A DNA stretch of 11,414 nucleotides, from positions 1 through 11,414 of the forward strand of contig JABMPZ010000044.1 in assembly GCA_013203565.1 (NCBI GenBank), read 5' to 3'. The DNA is from Parcubacteria group bacterium. GTDB lineage: Bacteria > Patescibacteriota > Minisyncoccia > Minisyncoccales > CG1-02-41-26. The translations under genes were made by a program, and so were the position numbers. Positions 1 to 6,102 of this stretch are shown here, piece after piece. The stretch's first letter is position 1; every line of letters starts with the position of its first letter. Below the pieces are notes generated by a model, which was not told where the DNA came from, did not search any database, and saw nothing but the letters and a program-made list of their open reading frames with translations.

Positions 1-153
1 AATATGCATAGGGTAACTATGTGCTGCCCTCCAATTACTTAAGACTCCTAAAGCATGGTCTTTATCTTCTTCCGAATTATCTTTATTACATAAAATAACT
101 CCGGCAGAATCTGTTTTTGATTTTGAAAATTTTTGAGGATCTATTTGTTTCAT
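1..153 (-). CDS. RelA/SpoT-domain-like protein, N-terminal fragment (runs off left edge)
   Basis: Fifty-one codons are visible from ATG at 153 to the window edge; the C-terminal part is missing. The opening 'KFSKSKTDSAGVIL' followed by 'ALGVLSNWRAAHSYPMHI' matches, from memory, the N-terminal signature of a RelA/SpoT-domain family (FSKSxxDxAG then NWRxxHxYPxxxF). Such proteins transfer pyrophosphate to nucleotides; some are housekeeping-like and some are toxins of mobile elements. The nucleotidyltransferase core is outside the window, so catalysis cannot be judged. The frame stays open upstream to a TTG at 273, but the family signature begins at the ATG. No clear SD site is visible. Transposase genes lie nearby, which fits an accessory locus. 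Confidence 0.5.
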   Translation of the reverse strand, partial: MKQIDPQKFSKSKTDSAGVILCNKDNSEEDKDHALGVLSNWRAAHSYPMHI

Positions 154-585
154 AAATTCATGATAACATATCGGTATCAATTTCGCAATATTTTTAAAAA
201 CATATGTTAAATCGGGCGATTTACAAAAAGCGTCAAAAATAGCGTACTTTAGCGTTATTCTACTATATTCCAAATAATTTAATTTATTCTAAGGTCAAGT
301 TGGGCGGTTGGTAAAAATAAAGAAATTATTAGTTAAATCCCCTTCCTACCTTTCGAGACAAAAAGCTCCCCGTGTTCAACTCGTTTAGAACCGTAAATTG
401 GGGCAAAGTTAAACAAGAATTAGAGCCTTTTACACTGTTTTTAGAACAAAACAACTTAGTTCCCTGTTTATAATAAGTATACTGTTGAATTTCACCTTCG
501 AGGGACGGACCTTGTTAGAACCTGTTTGATGTAGTAGGGAGATGTTCGTTAAGGATTATCGAGAAAATTAAAATTTAGTACCTTA
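154..585. other. 432-base stretch with no convincing gene
   Basis: No start-to-stop gene of credible length is visible. Two overlapping open stretches without a usable start exist: plus strand about 333-473 and minus strand about 333-512. Base composition at 340-540 is less AT-rich than the flanks, so this may be decayed coding DNA or an unrecognised RNA. I could not assign it to tmRNA, RNase P or 6S RNA by their conserved motifs. Confidence 0.5.
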
Positions 586-768
586 TTATTTTGTATCAAT
601 AAAACCTAATACAACACCTAAAGCCAATGCTACTGTGAGTGAAAATCCCAAATTGAAAGTTCCCTGACCGTGAAAAAATGAATCCCAAAGATACACAACT
701 ATTATGTTAACAATAAAAGCGAATACAAAAGAAATCAAGAATTTTTTAAAATTAAATTTAAGCTTCAT
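586..768 (-). CDS. Small two-helix membrane protein, unknown function
   Basis: A 60-residue protein with a basic N-terminus (MKLKFNFKK), a hydrophobic segment at about residues 10-27, a short 'WDSFFHGQGTFN' loop, and a second hydrophobic segment at about 41-57. It therefore looks like a two-span inner-membrane protein with the basic N-terminus probably cytoplasmic. The aromatic-rich loop and clean start/stop suggest a real gene rather than chance. There is no SD site, but two TATAAT hexamers lie upstream on the same strand. It is divergent from the transposase gene. I do not recognise a named family, and function is unknown. Confidence 0.6.
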   Translation of the reverse strand: MKLKFNFKKFLISFVFAFIVNIIVVYLWDSFFHGQGTFNLGFSLTVALALGVVLGFIDTK

Positions 769-786
769 ATTATTATTTTGATATTA

Positions 787-809
787 ATTATAAGTATTAC
801 CCCATTATA
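787..809 (-). promoter_or_regulatory. Tandem -10 hexamers upstream of the small membrane protein
   Basis: On the minus strand TATAAT occurs at 809-804 and again at 792-787, 19-41 bases before the ATG at 768. The upstream copy reads TGTATAAT, close to an extended -10. No good -35 box is visible, so the promoter call rests on the -10 alone. Confidence 0.4.
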
Positions 810-865
810 CAAAATCCCCTTCAAAAAAAGAAGAGGGTAACCGCCAAAAAAGTTTTTAGAAGTTT

Positions 866-896
866 TTGATAATTCATTCGCATAGGTTATTATAAC
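866..896 (+). promoter_or_regulatory. Candidate transposase promoter
   Basis: TTGATA at 866-871 is followed after 16 bases by TATTAT (888-893), or after 19 bases by TATAAC (891-896). This would start transcription near 900 and give a leader of about 90 nt containing the T-loop-like fragment and two GGTTACC heptamers before the transposase ATG at 994. Confidence 0.35.
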
Positions 897-910
897 AAAA
901 TATTAGTAAA

Positions 911-935
911 AGTTCGAGTCCCACCTCTTAGCTCA
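911..935 (+). other. tRNA T-loop/acceptor-like fragment, left of transposase
   Basis: GTTCGAGTCCCACC resembles a tRNA T-loop (TTCGAGT) and its 3' strand, followed by an acceptor-like tail. The 5' strand of the T-stem (TAAAA) cannot pair with CCCAC and no D-arm or anticodon arm lies upstream, so this is at most a 3' fragment, not a tRNA gene. Confidence 0.35.
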
Positions 936-983
936 TAAAAAAGGTTACCAAGATACTACTGTATATCTCAAAAATAGGTTACC

Positions 984-1007
984 GTAGTCATATATGAATA
1001 TGACTAC
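984..1007 (+). promoter_or_regulatory. Perfect 10-bp hairpin with the transposase ATG in its loop
   Basis: GTAGTCATAT at 984-993 and ATATGACTAC at 998-1007 are exact reverse complements separated by ATGA (994-997). The initiation codon thus forms the loop of a possible mRNA hairpin. As DNA it is a 24-nt dyad that could serve as an operator. Either role would limit transposase expression; which applies cannot be decided from sequence. Confidence 0.6.
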
Positions 1008-2202
1008 AAAAAAAGATATCTTTGCCCGATATCTAAATCAATATCTACAGGGCAACAAACAAAGAAAAGGGGAAATCCTTGACCATGTGTGCGATGTTGT
1101 TACGATGCATCGCAAGGCAGTGATCAGAAAGTTTAGAGCGCTACAGATGAGAGACCCTGCTCTTCCTCCGAAGAGAGGAAGAAAAACATATTACACAGCA
1201 GACTGTGTTTATGCTCTCAAGACTGTCTGGGAAACTGCAAGTGAAATCTGTGGAGAATTACTACACTCTATCATCGTAGAGTATGTGGAGATTCTCCAAA
1301 GAGACAAAATGTGGCAACATGGGAATGAAGCTACTAAGAAACTCTTAGAAATGAGTGAGGCAACAGTAAAGAGAAGAGTAGGTGGGTTTATGAAAGTTAG
1401 GAAGCCAAGAGGATTATCTTCTACTAAACCATCACATCTAAAAGAAATCATCCCAATCTTCATTGGTCCATGGGAAGACAAACCTCCTGGCTACGGACAA
1501 ATTGATACTCTAGTTCACTGTGGCATCAGTTTAGCTGGTGATATGGCGTATTCAGTGAATTACACTGATGTAGCAGTACTCTGGGTTTCTCTCTCTGCTC
1601 AGTGGAACAAGGGACAAAGAGCAACACAGAAAAGCTTATCTCGAATAAAAGAAAAGGTACCTTTCAAAATCCTTGGAATGCATCCAGACACAGGAAGTGA
1701 GTTCATTAATTATGTTGTAAAAGATTGGTGTGATGATGAAAATATTGAGTTAACTAGATCAAGACCATATCATAAAAATGATAATGCCTATGTAGAACAA
1801 AAGAATGGTCATGTAATAAGAAGATTCCTTGGGTATACTCGACTTGATAATAGAGAAATAATTGAAATTATGAATGAGATGTATGATAAACTAGAGTTGT
1901 ATCTTAATCACTTTGTGTCTTCTCGTAAGTGTATTGAGAAGGTCAGAATTGGCTCCAAATACAAAAGAAAGTATGATAAAGCAAAGACACCTTACAAGAG
2001 AGTTTTAGAACATCCTGCTATTGAAAGAAGCGTAAAACAAAAGTTGATAAAAGAACATAAAAAACTTAATCCTTTGATTTTGAAAAGAGAAATTGATAAA
2101 CTAATTACAAAGGTCTTCGAAGTCCAAAAGACTACGGCAAATTTAGTTTTTGAAGAAGATTTAAGTAAGTCTCCTTCGGTAACAGTTTCTAATGAGCTAT
2201 AG
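994..2202 (+). CDS. DDE transposase, integrase-core (IS481/IS3-like)
   Basis: A 402-residue protein. Residues about 1-135 are basic and helical, with HTH-like segments (VVTMHRKAVIRKF; EATVKRRV). The retroviral-integrase-type catalytic core follows, with D171 (GQIDTL), D232 (HPDTGSEF) and E268 (YVEQKNGHVIRRF); D232 and E268 are 35 residues apart, giving DD35E. The lysine-rich C-terminus (about 320-380) is likely to bind DNA. Such enzymes cut and rejoin the ends of their element. Length is normal and no frameshift is visible, so it may be active. ATG at 994 and ATG at 1000 are both possible starts; the first lies in a hairpin loop and no SD site is present. Family placement beyond the integrase-core superfamily is uncertain. 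Confidence 0.9.
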   Translation: MNMTTKKDIFARYLNQYLQGNKQRKGEILDHVCDVVTMHRKAVIRKFRALQMRDPALPPKRGRKTYYTADCVYALKTVWETASEICGELLHSIIVEYVEILQRDKMWQHGNEATKKLLEMSEATVKRRVGGFMKVRKPRGLSSTKPSHLKEIIPIFIGPWEDKPPGYGQIDTLVHCGISLAGDMAYSVNYTDVAVLWVSLSAQWNKGQRATQKSLSRIKEKVPFKILGMHPDTGSEFINYVVKDWCDDENIELTRSRPYHKNDNAYVEQKNGHVIRRFLGYTRLDNREIIEIMNEMYDKLELYLNHFVSSRKCIEKVRIGSKYKRKYDKAKTPYKRVLEHPAIERSVKQKLIKEHKKLNPLILKREIDKLITKVFEVQKTTANLVFEEDLSKSPSVTVSNEL

Positions 2203-2223
2203 CGGTCCCACTCGGGGTCACCC

Positions 2224-2248
2224 AAAAAACCCTTATAAACAAAGGGTT
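2224..2248 (-). terminator. Intrinsic terminator of the methyltransferase gene
   Basis: On the minus strand AACCCTT and AAGGGTT pair as a perfect 7-bp stem around a 7-nt loop, then a run of six T (two inside the stem). It lies about 70 bases after the triple TAA stop of the Trm9-like gene. On the plus strand no T-tract follows, so it is directional. Confidence 0.65.
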
Positions 2249-2258
2249 CCTAGAAATT

Positions 2259-2282
2259 TGCTCCCGCGGTAGGATTCGAACT
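2259..2282 (-). other. tRNA 3'-end-like fragment
   Basis: The minus strand reads GTTCGAATCCTACCGCGGGA then GCA: a standard T-loop (TTCGAAT), T-stem 3' strand and GC-rich acceptor 3' strand, followed about ten bases later by a terminator, as after a real tRNA gene. The matching 5' strands are absent; instead the end of the methyltransferase gene abuts. It looks like the 3' remnant of a tRNA gene or a tRNA-derived attachment site. Confidence 0.45.
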
Positions 2283-2316
2283 CTGGATTTTTGGGGTTTT
2301 TAGTATATATTTATTA

Positions 2317-3003
2317 TTATTTAATAGCGACTGTGTATATGTTTGCGTTTCTCTTTTCTGGGCGCCATAGTGTTCCTATTTTTTCTACTTTGAAACCTGC
2401 TTTTTTGATTAGTGTTTTTAGACCTCTTTCAGAAAAATTATGTTTGTATCTTTGGCAATCCTTTGCCCATGGTACTAATACATCTCCAAAATCAAGCTTG
2501 CTTTTGCCGATTAATTTTAATAATGTATATTTCAAAAAAAGTTTAATACTTTGTTTTTGTCCTAATTTCCATACAGTTAAAATCAAAATTCCTTTTGGTT
2601 TTAATACTCTTTTTGCTTCTTGTAAAAACTCTTGTCTTAATTCCTTTGATGGGATATGATGTAAAACAGCTATGCAATATATTTTATCAAAAGTATTGTC
2701 TTGAAATGGTAAGGACAAACTATCTGTCACTTGAAACTTGGCTTCAGGGTGGGCTTGTTTGGCAATTTCAATTAGTTTTTCTGAATTATCAACACCAATG
2801 TATTCAACTCCTTTCTGTAAATGAGGATAAAGACGACCATTACCACAACCTAAATCAAGCACCTTATCACCTGATATGCTATACTCAATAAATGGTTTTA
2901 GGTCCTTCCACATAAAACTGCGGGTTCTTGAAAAGTCCTCTGCTATTTTGTTATAATCTTCCCGTGTCTTATCTAATAAATATTGTGCGTATTGTTGTTT
3001 CAT
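2317..3003 (-). CDS. Trm9/ALKBH8-like tRNA wobble-uridine methyltransferase
   Basis: A 228-residue class I SAM-dependent methyltransferase. Motif I is VLDLGCGNG (48-56), the acidic ribose-binding residue is D72 (GVDNS), and motif IV is CIAVLHHIP (110-118). Features recalled from the Trm9/ALKBH8 group are an N-terminal FSRTRSFMW (24-32), DVLVPW (174-179) and RYKHNF (185-190) near the C-terminus. Trm9 enzymes methyl-esterify 5-carboxymethyl-uridine at tRNA position 34 to mcm5U; in eukaryotes they need the partner Trm112, for which no gene is visible here. The neighbour is Elp3, which makes that substrate. The start is fixed by its overlap with elp3 and by the lack of another suitable start; there is no SD site. 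The gene ends with three tandem TAA codons. Class assignment is firm; tRNA specificity is inferred from motifs and context. Confidence 0.75.
   Translation of the reverse strand: MKQQYAQYLLDKTREDYNKIAEDFSRTRSFMWKDLKPFIEYSISGDKVLDLGCGNGRLYPHLQKGVEYIGVDNSEKLIEIAKQAHPEAKFQVTDSLSLPFQDNTFDKIYCIAVLHHIPSKELRQEFLQEAKRVLKPKGILILTVWKLGQKQSIKLFLKYTLLKLIGKSKLDFGDVLVPWAKDCQRYKHNFSERGLKTLIKKAGFKVEKIGTLWRPEKRNANIYTVAIK
2928..2957 (+). promoter_or_regulatory. Candidate elp3 promoter inside the methyltransferase gene
   Basis: TTGAAA (2928-2933), an 18-base spacer and TATAAT (2952-2957) form a near-consensus sigma-70 promoter about 45 bases before the elp3 ATG. Since the two start codons overlap, the elp3 promoter has to lie inside the opposing coding sequence, and this is the best match there. 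Confidence 0.55.
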
Positions 3004-4594
3004 GAAAAAAGATATATTAGAACAATTTGTTCAAGAAATACTTGAATCCCGAGATATCAATCGGGATGGTTTAGATGCATTCAAAAGAAAGCTATCAAAA
3101 AAGTATAAGGTTGACTGCCCTAAGAATGTTGCCTTACTTAAAACTTACCATAAATTAGTCAAAGAAAAAACCCAAGAGTATAATCCAGAGATTGAAGTAC
3201 TCTTACGAACACGGCCTGTAAGGTCTCTTTCTGGTATTGTAAATGTATCTATATTAACTAAACCATATCCTTGCCCAGGTGAGTGTATATTCTGCCCAAC
3301 GGAAAAAGACATCCCTAAAAGTTATCTTAAAAATGAACCAGCTGTTCAACGAGCTATATTAAATAATTACAGTCCATCAAAACAAATTAAAACACGGCTT
3401 ACAAGTTTACAACAAACAGGGCACCCAATAGACAAGATAGAACTCCGCATAATCGGAGGCACTTGGAGTTATTATAAAAAAGCATACCAAGAATGGTTTA
3501 TTAAAGAATCTATTCGTACTTGTAATGAGTTTAATAAAAACAACTCATCTAAAAAACAAAACCTAAAACAATTACAAAAACAAAATGAAACCGCCAAAGC
3601 GCGCATCGTTGGCATTACTGTTGAAACCAGACCTGACTATATTGATATTGAAGAAATAGAAAGAATGAGAACTCTTGGCATAACAAGGGTGGAGCTTGGA
3701 GTTCAGAGTATTTATAATAATGTTTTAAAATTAAACAAACGGGGGCATAATGTTGATGCAACAATTCAAGCAACTAAACTGCTAAAAAACGCTGGCTTTA
3801 AGGTGTCATACCAAATAATGCCTAATTTACCTGGGAGCAATTTCAAAAAAGATGTAACGATGTTCAAAGAGATTTTTACTAATCCTGATTTTATGCCTGA
3901 CCTTTTGAAAATCTATCCTTTGGCTTTAGTAAAAAACTGTCCGCTTTACAAGATATATAAACAAGGAAAATACAAACCATATTCTAAAGTTCAATTAGCA
4001 AAACTTTTGATTGAGATAAAAAAACAAATACCCAATTGGTGCAGAGTTGAGAGAATAATTAGAGATATACCAGCAATACAGATTATTGAAGGCGGAACCA
4101 AAACATCAAACCTACGAGAAGTAGTACAAAAACAGATGAAAGAGCAAGGCATACAATGTCAATGTATAAGATGCAAAGAAGTAGGCAATAACTATAATCC
4201 AAAAGAAAAACTGTATCTATTCCGCAAAGATTACAACGCATCAGGCGGAAAAGAAATCTTTTTAAGCTTTGAAAATAAAAAAAGAACACTGCTTTATAGT
4301 ATGCTCCGCCTACGCCTGCCAAAGGAGCTTAGCTCCTTTGGCGTACTAAAAAATGCAAGTATAATCCGAGAGGTGCACACATACGGACAAATGACATCAA
4401 TCGGCAGTACCTCATCCTCATCACAACACAAAGGGCTTGGCAAAAAACTAATCAAAGAAGCAGAAAGAATAACAAAAAAAGAATTCAAATTAAAAAAAAT
4501 AGCCATAATCGCCAGCGTGGGAACAAGAAAATATTACTCATCAAAACTACAATATCGACTAAAGAATACCTATATGGTTAAAGAATTAAAATGA
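3002..4594 (+). CDS. elp3: Elp3-type tRNA uridine-34 carboxymethyl synthase (radical SAM/acetyltransferase)
   Basis: A 530-residue protein with full Elp3 layout. Residues about 1-75 form the N-terminal tRNA-binding region. The radical SAM domain carries C91-C95-C98 (CPGECIFC) for the 4Fe-4S cluster and GITVETRPDY (204-213). A cysteine cluster CQCIRC (386-391) resembles the zinc site of archaeal Elp3. The C-terminal GNAT domain has IIREVHTYG (454-462), the acetyl-CoA loop QHKGLG (475-480) and the terminal YRLKNTYMVKEL. Elp3 uses acetyl-CoA and SAM to add a carboxymethyl group to C5 of U34, normally within Elongator in eukaryotes but alone in archaea and some bacteria. The ATG overlaps that of the Trm9-like gene and no SD site is visible. 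It ends in TGA, 25 bp inside the convergent LAGLIDADG gene. Odd points are the CX3CX2C spacing, an in-frame palindrome at 4318-4342, and KLQYRL where KLGYRL is usual. Confidence 0.93.
   Translation: MKKDILEQFVQEILESRDINRDGLDAFKRKLSKKYKVDCPKNVALLKTYHKLVKEKTQEYNPEIEVLLRTRPVRSLSGIVNVSILTKPYPCPGECIFCPTEKDIPKSYLKNEPAVQRAILNNYSPSKQIKTRLTSLQQTGHPIDKIELRIIGGTWSYYKKAYQEWFIKESIRTCNEFNKNNSSKKQNLKQLQKQNETAKARIVGITVETRPDYIDIEEIERMRTLGITRVELGVQSIYNNVLKLNKRGHNVDATIQATKLLKNAGFKVSYQIMPNLPGSNFKKDVTMFKEIFTNPDFMPDLLKIYPLALVKNCPLYKIYKQGKYKPYSKVQLAKLLIEIKKQIPNWCRVERIIRDIPAIQIIEGGTKTSNLREVVQKQMKEQGIQCQCIRCKEVGNNYNPKEKLYLFRKDYNASGGKEIFLSFENKKRTLLYSMLRLRLPKELSSFGVLKNASIIREVHTYGQMTSIGSTSSSSQHKGLGKKLIKEAERITKKEFKLKKIAIIASVGTRKYYSSKLQYRLKNTYMVKELK
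3020..3067. repeat. Three abutting dyads at the 5' end of elp3
   Basis: Three inverted repeats tile this stretch: GAACAA/TTGTTC (3020-3032), TTCAAG/CTTGAA (3030-3046) and ATCCCGA/TCGGGAT (3046-3067). They lie 17-64 bases upstream of the opposing methyltransferase start, where its promoter and operators should be, and in the first codons of elp3 mRNA. They could be protein-binding sites or mRNA structure. Confidence 0.4.
4318..4342. repeat. Perfect 25-nt palindrome inserted in elp3
   Basis: The arm GCCAAAGGAGCT (4318-4329) is followed by one T and its exact reverse complement (4331-4342). In frame it encodes about PKELSSFG (440-447) between LRLRL and LKNASIIREVHTYG of the GNAT domain, where the family has a variable loop. 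It resembles palindromic elements, such as those of Rickettsia, that insert in genes without breaking the frame. Confidence 0.7.
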
Positions 4595-6048
4595 CAATCC
4601 TCAAGTTTCCAAATAGACTCTAAAAACAATACTTTTTGTGGATTAATATAATAATATTTTACATTTTTTTTAATATGAAAAAGTAAAAAATAATCCTTTA
4701 CTAATCGTTCAAGAAAGCTATATGCCGATTGACAATGTTTTAATCCAAATAATTTCTGCCAATCCCGAGCTGTAAACTTGCCTTTCTTAAACTTGCTAAG
4801 CTTTAAAAGTCTTTGAGTCTTCTGATGTTTTATAAAACCAGAAATAAAACGTTTATTTTTTGAAATACTGTTAATCTGGTTAATTTTAAATACATTTTCC
4901 TTATAAAGAATAACAAATGAATCCCAATTTATAATTGAAATCTGATTTTTACCTTCACAAAATTTAAGTCCAAGTGTCCTCAGTAAACTTTTGATAAAAT
5001 TGCGTTCTTTTATGTTTTTATATGTGCAACCTATAGTTACTTCCTTCAATACTGGACGAGTATTAACAGAGCCTTCAGCTGCTAAAAGACCTCTTAAATA
5101 GGATAGAGCATACTCTTTTTCTGTGAATACCAATGCTTTAGCGACCTCTAAAAATTCTATAACAAACGTTTTTAAGACAATATTTGATATTCTTATAGAA
5201 AAAATTCCGAGGTTATTTTTGAGAGCACTACCGTAGTTCGCTCTTTCTCTGATTTTTATTTGTGAGATATCTGCTTTCTTAATATATAATACTTTTTGAA
5301 CCCAAAAATTTTTAATGACTCTCTGATTGCAATCCTCTCCATTATATCCTATAGAAAATTTTAAATTGTAGCTCTTCAAAAAACTATCTATCCATTCTAA
5401 AAATAAATTAATAATTGCTGGCTCCGTATTCCCAAGCCTCACACAATCATTATAATTGTCAATTTTTGTTAATCCTTCTGAAGCATACAGTGCAGCTCCT
5501 ATAAAAAATAACTCATCTATTTTGACAAATCTCTTCAATTTAATCTCTGTTAATCTCCAAGATGCCTCTGACCATAAACGAATTCCTTCTTTCTCTTTCT
5601 TTGTAAATAAAGGAAATCCTTTTCTCGTTTTTGCCCAAGGCAAAGTTTCCTTCGGTAAAACTGTATACAAATCAAGATACTTTTCGCTACCTCTCTTAGA
5701 TATGTGTGGCTTTTTTTTCTTTACCAAAAATTTCTCATTTTTTGGATCAGTCCAAGAAGGACGAATTTTAGTCGCTTTTGTCAAAACAGTGTTAAAGTCC
5801 ACTTTATTGATTAAGCATAATTCTTTTACTACCTCTATTGGCATAAATACATTCCATCCAAAATGATGTCTACCCAGTTTCCAATCTTTTATCCTTTCTT
5901 GAGTAATATGTCTTAATCTAATCTTTAAATCTAAATGTTTAGCAAGTGCTGTCTGGCTTCCAAAATGTTTCTTTGCTTTTTCAATAAATTGTTTCCTAAA
6001 AGAATTCTCTAATAAAATAGAACGCATTTCTTTTTTTATCATATTCAC
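4570..6048 (-). CDS. Free-standing LAGLIDADG endonuclease-like protein with HTH N-terminus
   Basis: A 492-residue protein with two LAGLIDADG-type motifs: FFIGAALYASEG (181-192) and LSYLRGLLAAEG (315-326). E191 and E325 are the likely metal-binding acids, and a single chain would form both half-sites. Residues about 30-80 (SQTALAKHLDLK...IKDWKLGR...MPIEVVKEL) look like an XRE-style HTH followed by a connector. A winged-helix-like region lies near 427-456. This layout is known for free-standing LAGLIDADG proteins of archaea and CPR bacteria, which may be homing enzymes or regulators. No intron or intein is visible around it. The start could be GTG 6048, ATG 6042 or ATG 6027. It has its own TATAAT promoter with a palindrome just upstream, and ends 25 bp inside convergent elp3. 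Confidence 0.82.
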   Translation of the reverse strand: MNMIKKEMRSILLENSFRKQFIEKAKKHFGSQTALAKHLDLKIRLRHITQERIKDWKLGRHHFGWNVFMPIEVVKELCLINKVDFNTVLTKATKIRPSWTDPKNEKFLVKKKKPHISKRGSEKYLDLYTVLPKETLPWAKTRKGFPLFTKKEKEGIRLWSEASWRLTEIKLKRFVKIDELFFIGAALYASEGLTKIDNYNDCVRLGNTEPAIINLFLEWIDSFLKSYNLKFSIGYNGEDCNQRVIKNFWVQKVLYIKKADISQIKIRERANYGSALKNNLGIFSIRISNIVLKTFVIEFLEVAKALVFTEKEYALSYLRGLLAAEGSVNTRPVLKEVTIGCTYKNIKERNFIKSLLRTLGLKFCEGKNQISIINWDSFVILYKENVFKINQINSISKNKRFISGFIKHQKTQRLLKLSKFKKGKFTARDWQKLFGLKHCQSAYSFLERLVKDYFLLFHIKKNVKYYYINPQKVLFLESIWKLEDCHFNSLTI

Positions 6049-6065
6049 GAACTTTATTTTATTTA

Positions 6066-6093
6066 ATTATAACATTTCTTAAACTCAATGCAA
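6066..6093 (-). promoter_or_regulatory. Promoter of the LAGLIDADG gene
   Basis: On the minus strand TTGCAT (6093-6088), a 16-base spacer and TATAAT (6071-6066), preceded by TGT, form a good promoter 18 bases before the GTG at 6048. The resulting leader would be very short and has no SD site. Confidence 0.55.
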
Positions 6094-6102
6094 GTAGGAA
6101 TA

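Larger units (their letters stand above)
911..2282 (+). mobile_element. Putative IS-like element carrying a DDE transposase
   Basis: The transposase gene is bracketed by imperfect inverted ends. On the plus strand 911 onward reads AGTTCGAGTCCCACC; on the minus strand 2282 downward reads AGTTCGAATCCTACC, 13 of 15 identical. The span of about 1.37 kb is a normal IS size for a 402-residue transposase. Against this, both ends look like tRNA 3' ends and no target-site duplication is evident, so the true boundaries are uncertain. Confidence 0.3.

Noticed and set aside
1209..1481. Minus-strand open frame inside the transposase gene
   Set aside because: It is the antisense shadow of the catalytic core, with no SD site and no recognisable protein pattern.
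2259..2340. A complete tRNA gene on the minus strand
   Set aside because: Only the T-loop and 3' strand match; the 5' T-stem strand, anticodon and D arms are replaced by the end of the methyltransferase gene.
2291..2891. Plus-strand open frames opposite the methyltransferase
   Set aside because: The opposite strand holds clear SAM-binding motifs; these frames give low-complexity Phe/Leu/Ser-rich peptides.
4592..4594. TGA read as glycine (alternative code)
   Set aside because: elp3 ends at TGA right after YMVKELK, where the family normally ends, so TGA is a stop here.
5456..5866. Plus-strand 136-codon frame opposite the LAGLIDADG gene
   Set aside because: No promoter, SD site or family features; the minus-strand gene carries the motifs.
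3002..6048. LAGLIDADG gene as part of an intron or intein of elp3
   Set aside because: elp3 reads through uninterrupted and the endonuclease gene lies outside it on the opposite strand.
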